A DNA stretch of 64,000 bases from Amorphophallus konjac (Eukaryota > Streptophyta > Magnoliopsida > Alismatales > Araceae), in contig CM040117.1 of NCBI GenBank assembly GCA_022559845.1, positions 145,952,732-146,016,731 on the forward strand, read 5' to 3'. This document shows positions 58,853-64,000 of this stretch, piece by piece. How positions within the stretch are numbered: the stretch's first letter is position 1; each line of letters opens with the position of its first letter. A program made the translations under genes and the position numbers. Below the pieces are notes generated by a model. That model had not been told where the DNA came from. It saw only the letters and a program-made list of their open reading frames with translations, and ran no database searches.

Positions 58853-59499
58853 GTTCGGAGGCACCGAGTCGCAGTGGCGACGAAGAGAGGCGCTGAGTGG
58901 AGTGAGAAGGGAGGGGGTGGCCGTGTGGGTGGAAGGGCGGGAGGTTGGCAACTGTATGTAGCGGTGTTGAGTAAGGTCGGGCGGCTCCTGCGGCTGTTGA
59001 TGAACAGTCCACACTGGATGTTGAGGAGAAGGGGGCCAAGGAGGTGATGAGGCAGAGGGGTGAAGGATTAGATGGATGCACACCGAAGGTTAAGGAGGCA
59101 GAGAGGGGGAGGGAGAAGATGATGAGGAAGAGTCCGCGGCTCGCAGGAGGGTGTCGGGAGGTGAGAGGAGGCGGAGTGGTGGAGAAGATGGATCAAGGGG
59201 GATTCCGCGCGTGGGAAGATTGAAATGTCGATCGACGGAGGGGTAGTTGAGTTTGAGCGGGAGCTCGCGGCGCGCAGGCAAAACCTTTTTGGGGGCATTT
59301 TACTAGATTTCTCTTCTCCTGTATAAATATTTTGAGACAATTTTAAAACACCCCTATATAGAGTTTTAAGTAAAGAATAAATTTAAATCATTTTAGAGGC
59401 AATATTAAATATAAAATGCCTCTATTTCTGATAATTTTGAGACAGTTTTACTAAATGTCTCTAAATAAACTGCCCCTATATCTCTATTTTTTTGTAGTG
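58853..59499 (-). repeat. Right subterminal and terminal region of the CACTA element
   Basis: A GC-rich segment (58860-59290) that is also upstream of the captured kinesin start, followed by subterminal aggcaatattaaatataaaa and the terminal tttttttgtagtg. Frames here on both strands are GC artefacts. It duplicates 54300-55018. Confidence 0.75.
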
Positions 59500-61669
59500 A
59501 GTCAAGGAGGTGCCCCATGTATAATATAGTTTATTAGGATTGAAATCTTATTTTATTTGTTCCAAACCACATGTGAGAAATAAATTGTGGACTCCCTCTT
59601 TTACCCCCCACCAATCCTAGATCTAGGGATAGAACTAGTCTTTTTATATTTTCTATAAGAACCTTGTATTTTCATTTTGAGTAGCATTAATGCAAAGAAA
59701 TTCAGATATTTTATTCCAAAGGCAAGGGCCGCCCCCTATCTCTCTCCTCTCTCCCCCTTCTGCAGCTGGGAAGGCTGTGTTTTTGAGGTGAGACGCCTCC
59801 TATATCGGTTCGTGAGATCGCCATCGCCGCCGCCACCGCCATCGTGCCGCCATCGACCACCGCCAACGTCGTCGGAGTTTTGTCCACTCAGGACAGCCCA
59901 CTATTCCCGGAATTTTTACTCACAACCTCGAGATCTTTTGGGTTCCAAACTTTCAGGGTGAGTTCTAGAGGTTCAACCCACATCCCAAAAAAATTGGTGG
60001 CGCCTCTATTTTTTATTTTCCATTTTTACATTTTCGGTCTTCCTTTCCTTCCAGATCTGCCAGCTCTTTGTCCTGAGTCACAGCAGCCATGTATTTCCCC
60101 ACTTCGACCCACTTCTTCTTTTTTGTTTGAATCCCCAAATTTATTGGAGGTGCTGTCCACCACCCCCCCATCCAAAAAGTTTCTTGTGAATTTAGAATCT
60201 CATTCATATTTTCTAAAAATTCACTTCAGATCCCAGCTCAGTTCTGCTTGCCAATGTCTAGATCCGACCACCCAACAGTATAAAATACATTTCCCCATCC
60301 AAACCTCCACCAAACCTTTCATAAAAATTATCCATGTTTTCCTCTCTCTCCCCTATACAACTTTCAAGAAGAGCTCATCATCTGAATTGGAGGTCTACAT
60401 CGTGGTCAATGCCAACTCTCAGGAAAGTTCATTACTGCCCGACCAGATCTGAAACAGAGATTAGTCCGGTTCTAAAATCCCCCATCAGAAGTACGGTCCC
60501 AACGAATTTTCTGGAGTCCCAAAGGGTCGAAGTATTTCGAGAGAGGTTTCCAACGGTATCTCTTGTGCATCAATCCGACATCGGTGCTGGTCGCAGCAGC
60601 TTCTGTCGCTGGAGCGCGCAGATTTGAAACTAAGTTTCAGATCCGTGGGCAGCAACTCCGACAAGTGCAGATCGGAGCCACCCGGCCTCCGACCGGTGTT
60701 CCAGCCCGACTGCCATCTAGGGAGCGCGCCACTAGGGGTCACCATCCCAGCGGGACCCACCCCGTCAGATCCGGAGGACTGAGTAGCACGTGGGCCCCAC
60801 GTACCCGCAGATCACGCCGTCAGGATAGCACCAAACGCGGGTTTCGCCACCGACGGAGCGACATCAAGATGCTACCCGTCAACCCAATTCTCGAGACTCC
60901 CGGGCCCCACTTGTGACCTGTTACCTCCCTGCGTGGAGTGGGTCAAAACTTTGTACTACAGTAAAACTTGTTTAACCGGGAGTTCAGATTTGGCCGGGGT
61001 TGTCTTCCCCACGCCGGGAGCGTGGAGGTAACGGTCTTACTTCTTGGCGTTCATTTGCTAGTTTAGTATATGGTCATATGCTGCTATGTGTGAGATAGGA
61101 ATCTCGCCCGTGAGTTCATGTCACCACTGTGAGCGAGAGAGTGACCCGTCCCGTGGCTCGATCCGAGCACGGAAGTGAGTCGACCACCCTTGACTCTGTC
61201 GGTTTCTCAACCGCGCGGATCCACGCTATCCCTCGCTTGGGACGACGAGTGAGCTTACGTTTCTGTTAGCGACGTATAGCCCATAGGAACTCTTAGTGTC
61301 GGGCCGAAGTGTCTCTCTATTCGTATGTTGCTGGCCGCGTCTGCACGTAGAGTCCGAGGCCCGCATTACTTAGAGTCGGTCTCCTTGTCCGTCCCGCATC
61401 AACAGGACTTCAACAAAAGGGATATAGCAGGGCTCCTTGCCCTTGGCCGGCTGAGGACGAGGAAGAGGAAACTCATCATCTCCCTATTTGGATTATCTCC
61501 CCGCGATCATCACCCCTGTGAGGTTCAGGTAAACACCTCTGGCGATCATGATGTTCTAACGTTTTCATTGCTTTGTTCCTCTATAGGTACCCAGGAGACC
61601 ATCTCCATCCGCCCACCAACACACACACAACCGCATTTCATCGCACTATCTGGACGCCTACAAGCAAAG
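59500..61669 (+). repeat. LTR-like DNA to the right of the CACTA element (possible right part of element E LTR)
   Basis: It starts with the right copy of the AGT target duplication. It includes a T-rich stretch ending in a possible polyadenylation context (ttttctataagaaccttgt, 59650), a CCG-rich patch (59815-59875), and DNA without genes to 61666, where CA is followed three bases later by a primer-site-like sequence. The short frames at 59844-60452 and 60563-60916 look non-coding. Element E's LTR start was not identified. Confidence 0.4.
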
Positions 61670-61686
61670 TGGCGATCACGATGGGA
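61670..61686 (+). promoter_or_regulatory. Primer-binding-site-like sequence (tRNA-Arg-like) of element E
   Basis: tggcgatcacgatggga, sharing 16 of its first 16 bases with the element B site at 26140. It lies three bases after a CA, the usual LTR end. A second, weaker tggcgatcatgatg lies upstream at 61540. Confidence 0.45.
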
Positions 61687-62180
61687 CTCTATATTGCCTA
61701 CTGTAAGTTCCTAATGCTTGAAGTCCAAGATTAGTTGATCCATGCATTTACATTAGTCTAGTTTCCGTAGCTATGTTTCTGAAAGTCAGACCGAAGGAGG
61801 CCAGACTCCTTGCCACCTAGGCCCCTGGGCGACCAACCCAGTGGCATCCTAGGCCGTCTGCTGGGCGACCAGAACTCTGGCCGCCTGTGGACAAACTTTT
61901 CGACACGATGGTTTTATTCGTTTGTTCATTTATTTAGGATGTGGTTTATTCGTCTATTAAGTGTGTGGGCGTGCCAGTCACGAAGTGACAATTTATTCGG
62001 GCTCCGAAGAGCCCATGGTGCGCTCGATCTGACTTCGGTCAGACGATTGTGTGGTTCGTGTCGGGACCAAAACCCGCCGCGCCATAAAGGTCACTGCGTC
62101 ATTTACATCCCCCATATGAGAAAACACCCTTGATTAATTGCCGGGATTCAAGGCCTCATGGCCAGGAGATTAATTGAATG
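61687..62180 (+). other. Possible leader of element E: no gene seen
   Basis: Includes GC-rich gggcgaccaacccagtgg-type words at 61820-61890, similar in style to those at 43330-43440. No reading frame with recognisable domains. Confidence 0.35.
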
Positions 62181-63580
62181 AAAGGTCTGTTACAAGGTAT
62201 TGAAACCCTCGCGCGAGGGCGAGAAGAAAACCATTCACGGTCATGTCGGTCGTATACTGACCATTTATTGTTCGGACGAATGTCCGGCTCGAGGCAAAGC
62301 GTGATCGTCGCGGGAAAACCGGAGCATATGTATGCCAGGATATGGCAAATTTATTGTTCGGAAGAGTGGAAAACGTTCGGCTGAGCCTCGGTTGGAGTGG
62401 TCAAAAACCAGTAAATCTGTTGGCCCGGTGTAGGAGCAAGCTGCGACCATACTGCGGTGGGCCCCCCGCGGTCGAAACAAGACTTGTATGAGCATCATTA
62501 ATATTTCCAGTGCCAAGGGGCAATGGGGAATATCCCTTGAATCAGCTGGAAAGCCCTGTGTTTAGGGAAGCGAATGTTCGAAACGCGTCGGTCATTCGGG
62601 AGACCGTTTATTATTCGGTCGGGTGTCCGGCTTGAGAATACCGTAATCACCGCAGGAGGGCCTGGAACATATGTACGCCGGGGTACAGCAAGTTTATTAT
62701 CCCAAGGGGCTGAAGGCATTCGGTTAAATCTCGATTAGTGTAGCAGGAAACCAATGAATTTGTCGGCCTGGTGCAAGATCGAGTCAGGACCATGCCGGGG
62801 GCGCCTCCCGTGGTCCGAACGGGGCTTGCGTGGGCATCATTAATGTATCCGGTGCTGGAGGGCAACAGGTAAGAGTCCCGGGACTAGATTCCAAAACCAA
62901 GACGTGTTCAAAGGAAGCGGGCTATAGGCCAAGGATATGGGTCAGACAATGACCATAATCAGGACAGATCCGAGGTCTAAGCATAGCCCACGGAGGCCTT
63001 ATTGATATCCCCATGCGAGGGATCCAGGGATAACCAGAGCCTTCTCGTTCTATTCAGATTTCTGCCGGTCACTTGCGGACCACTTGATACTCAGACAAGG
63101 GTCCATATTAAAGGTACGACGTAGATAGGAACAACCCCGTACAAATGTATGTCGAGTTTGCGGTAATTTCAATGAAAGGGCGGGAACGAATCCCAATAGA
63201 ATGAATCCGATTCGACGAACTATCGGCCCAGATCATTACCGGGTCACGACCACGTCGGGGTGGGAGCCGTCGGCCATGTTGGTTGGTCATGGGTCTTTTC
63301 ATGTTCAGACATAGGTCCGTAATAGAAATGCGGCAGAAATCGAGGTGAACCCGTTCAAATGTCTGCCGAACGTGCAGCAATTTTTGTAGTGGCTCGGAAG
63401 GGATCCGGCCTGAGAAACGAGTCCGATTTAATCGGAATATCGGCCCGAGGTGAGGTCGGGTCGTGGCTATTTCGGGATAATCCCCAAGACTCAGACCCAA
63501 CCTAGAAGGGCGGCATTGTTGTTCCTTCAGCACTGGGTCACGAGAGAGACGGGGCTGCAAAGTGGATTTTACCATTTTTT
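62181..63580 (+). repeat. Degenerate long tandem repeats, about 4 copies
   Basis: A shared core, catatgtatgccaggatatg at 62325 and related catatgtacgccggggtac at 62668, caaatgtatgtcgagtttg at 63140 and caaatgtctgccgaacgtg at 63356, recurs at spacings of about 343, 472 and 216 bp. Surrounding blocks (gtttattattcggtcgggtg, gtccggcttgag, catcattaat) are also shared, best between the first two copies. Confidence 0.6.
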
Positions 63581-63589
63581 ATCTGGGTT

Positions 63590-63860
63590 TCAAATTACAT
63601 GTATATATATTTTATTACTTATTTCCCTTTTATGTATTTATTCTAGATGATTTCTCCACTTTGTTTATTATTATTACTATTATATTTTCTCTCCTTTGTA
63701 TTATTATTATTATTATTTTACATTTTTTTGTTTATCTCTTATATATATATATTTAGGTTTGTTTTTTTATCATAATTTTTATTAATTTATTATCATTATT
63801 ATCATTTTCATTATCATGACATATTTATATATGTTTATATATATATTTATTTTGGAAGGA
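63590..63860. repeat. AT-rich low-complexity tract
   Basis: Runs of tattattattat, ttttattact and tatatatat with almost no G or C. No gene. Confidence 0.9.
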
Positions 63861-63879
63861 AAAGCGGGCCGTTGGGGGC

Positions 63880-64000
63880 AAAAAGGGGTGTACCGGCGAA
63901 GGCAGGGAGAGCGTGCCGGTGAAGGGGCTGGAAGAGTGTGCCGGTGAAGGGGCAGGCTGGCGTGCCGGCGAGTGGTGCGCGCGGGTGTGCCGGCGAAAGA
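63880..64000 (+). repeat. GC-rich minisatellite at the window end
   Basis: About five copies of a 24-25-bp unit starting gtgccggtgaagggg or gtgccggcga. It continues past the window. Confidence 0.8.

Larger units (their letters stand above)
44358..59499. mobile_element. Element D: 15.1-kb CACTA (En/Spm) transposon carrying gene fragments
   Basis: The left end is CACTACAAGAAAATAGA at 44358. The right end, read inward, is CACTACAAAAAAATAGA at 59499, with one mismatch over 17 bp. The three bases on both sides are AGT (44355-44357 and 59500-59502), the 3-bp target duplication expected of CACTA elements. Subterminal aggggcatttt and ggggcaattt words cluster at both ends. No TNP2 (Transposase_21) or TNPA-like frame was found, so the element looks non-autonomous. 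The interior contains pieces resembling BTAF1, TAF2, MKK6 and kinesin-7, most with introns, plus unidentified exon-like segments. Confidence 0.9.

Noticed and set aside
58658..59083. A second minus-strand frame overlapping the kinesin first exon
   Set aside because: Only the frame from Met 58852 matches kinesin. The rest is GC-rich subterminal sequence.
44358..59499. A TNP2 or TNPA transposase gene in the CACTA element
   Set aside because: None of the frames showed Transposase_21 motifs, so the element is treated as non-autonomous.

Overview
The window looks like transposon-rich nuclear DNA of a flowering plant. It is filled by long, mostly decayed transposable elements with plant-type signatures: Tat-lineage Ty3/Gypsy elements with two RNase H domains, a Ty1/Copia element with a tRNA-iMet primer site, and a CACTA transposon carrying pieces of plant genes. 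I found no intact host gene, rRNA, tRNA or CRISPR array. The species cannot be named from what is here. All family assignments come from reading motifs, without any database search.

Layout. (1) About 348-21618 is Tat-lineage element A. Its gag, protease, RT, RNase H, second archaeal-type RNase H and integrase are on + (522-8350). A 42-bp tandem array follows (8366-9830), then a region of hairpin-forming repeats (9840-12560), a large minus-strand gene with a plant mobile domain (18070-12887), a polypurine tract, and a 3' LTR starting at 18842. (2) 21619-24590 holds unclassified remnants and pieces of copia-type LTRs in opposite orientations. (3) About 24591-35745 is Tat-lineage element B: LTR-like DNA, a tRNA-Arg-like primer site, gag, a protease followed by a G-patch, RT, two RNase H domains and integrase. 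(4) 35746-about 43240 is copia element C (SIRE-like), with a complete 1983-bp 5' LTR but no 3' LTR in view. (5) 44358-59499 is a 15.1-kb CACTA element D with matching termini and a 3-bp AGT target duplication. It carries fragments resembling BTAF1, TAF2, a MKK6-type MAP kinase kinase and a kinesin-7 motor. No transposase was seen. (6) The DNA on either side of D (43241-44357 and 59503-61666) may be one LTR of a further Tat-like element E. Its primer-site-like sequence is at 61670, followed by degenerate repeats to the window end.

B, C and E each show only one side of the element, which suggests serial nesting: C inside B, E inside C, and D inside E's LTR. This order is inferred.

The two most notable things are these. 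First, element A's 3' region contains alternating hairpins whose stems change by paired, compensatory substitutions, together with an intron-containing antisense gene. Second, the CACTA element has captured several plant gene fragments with their introns. The kinesin-7 piece can be read as seven exons in consistent phase.
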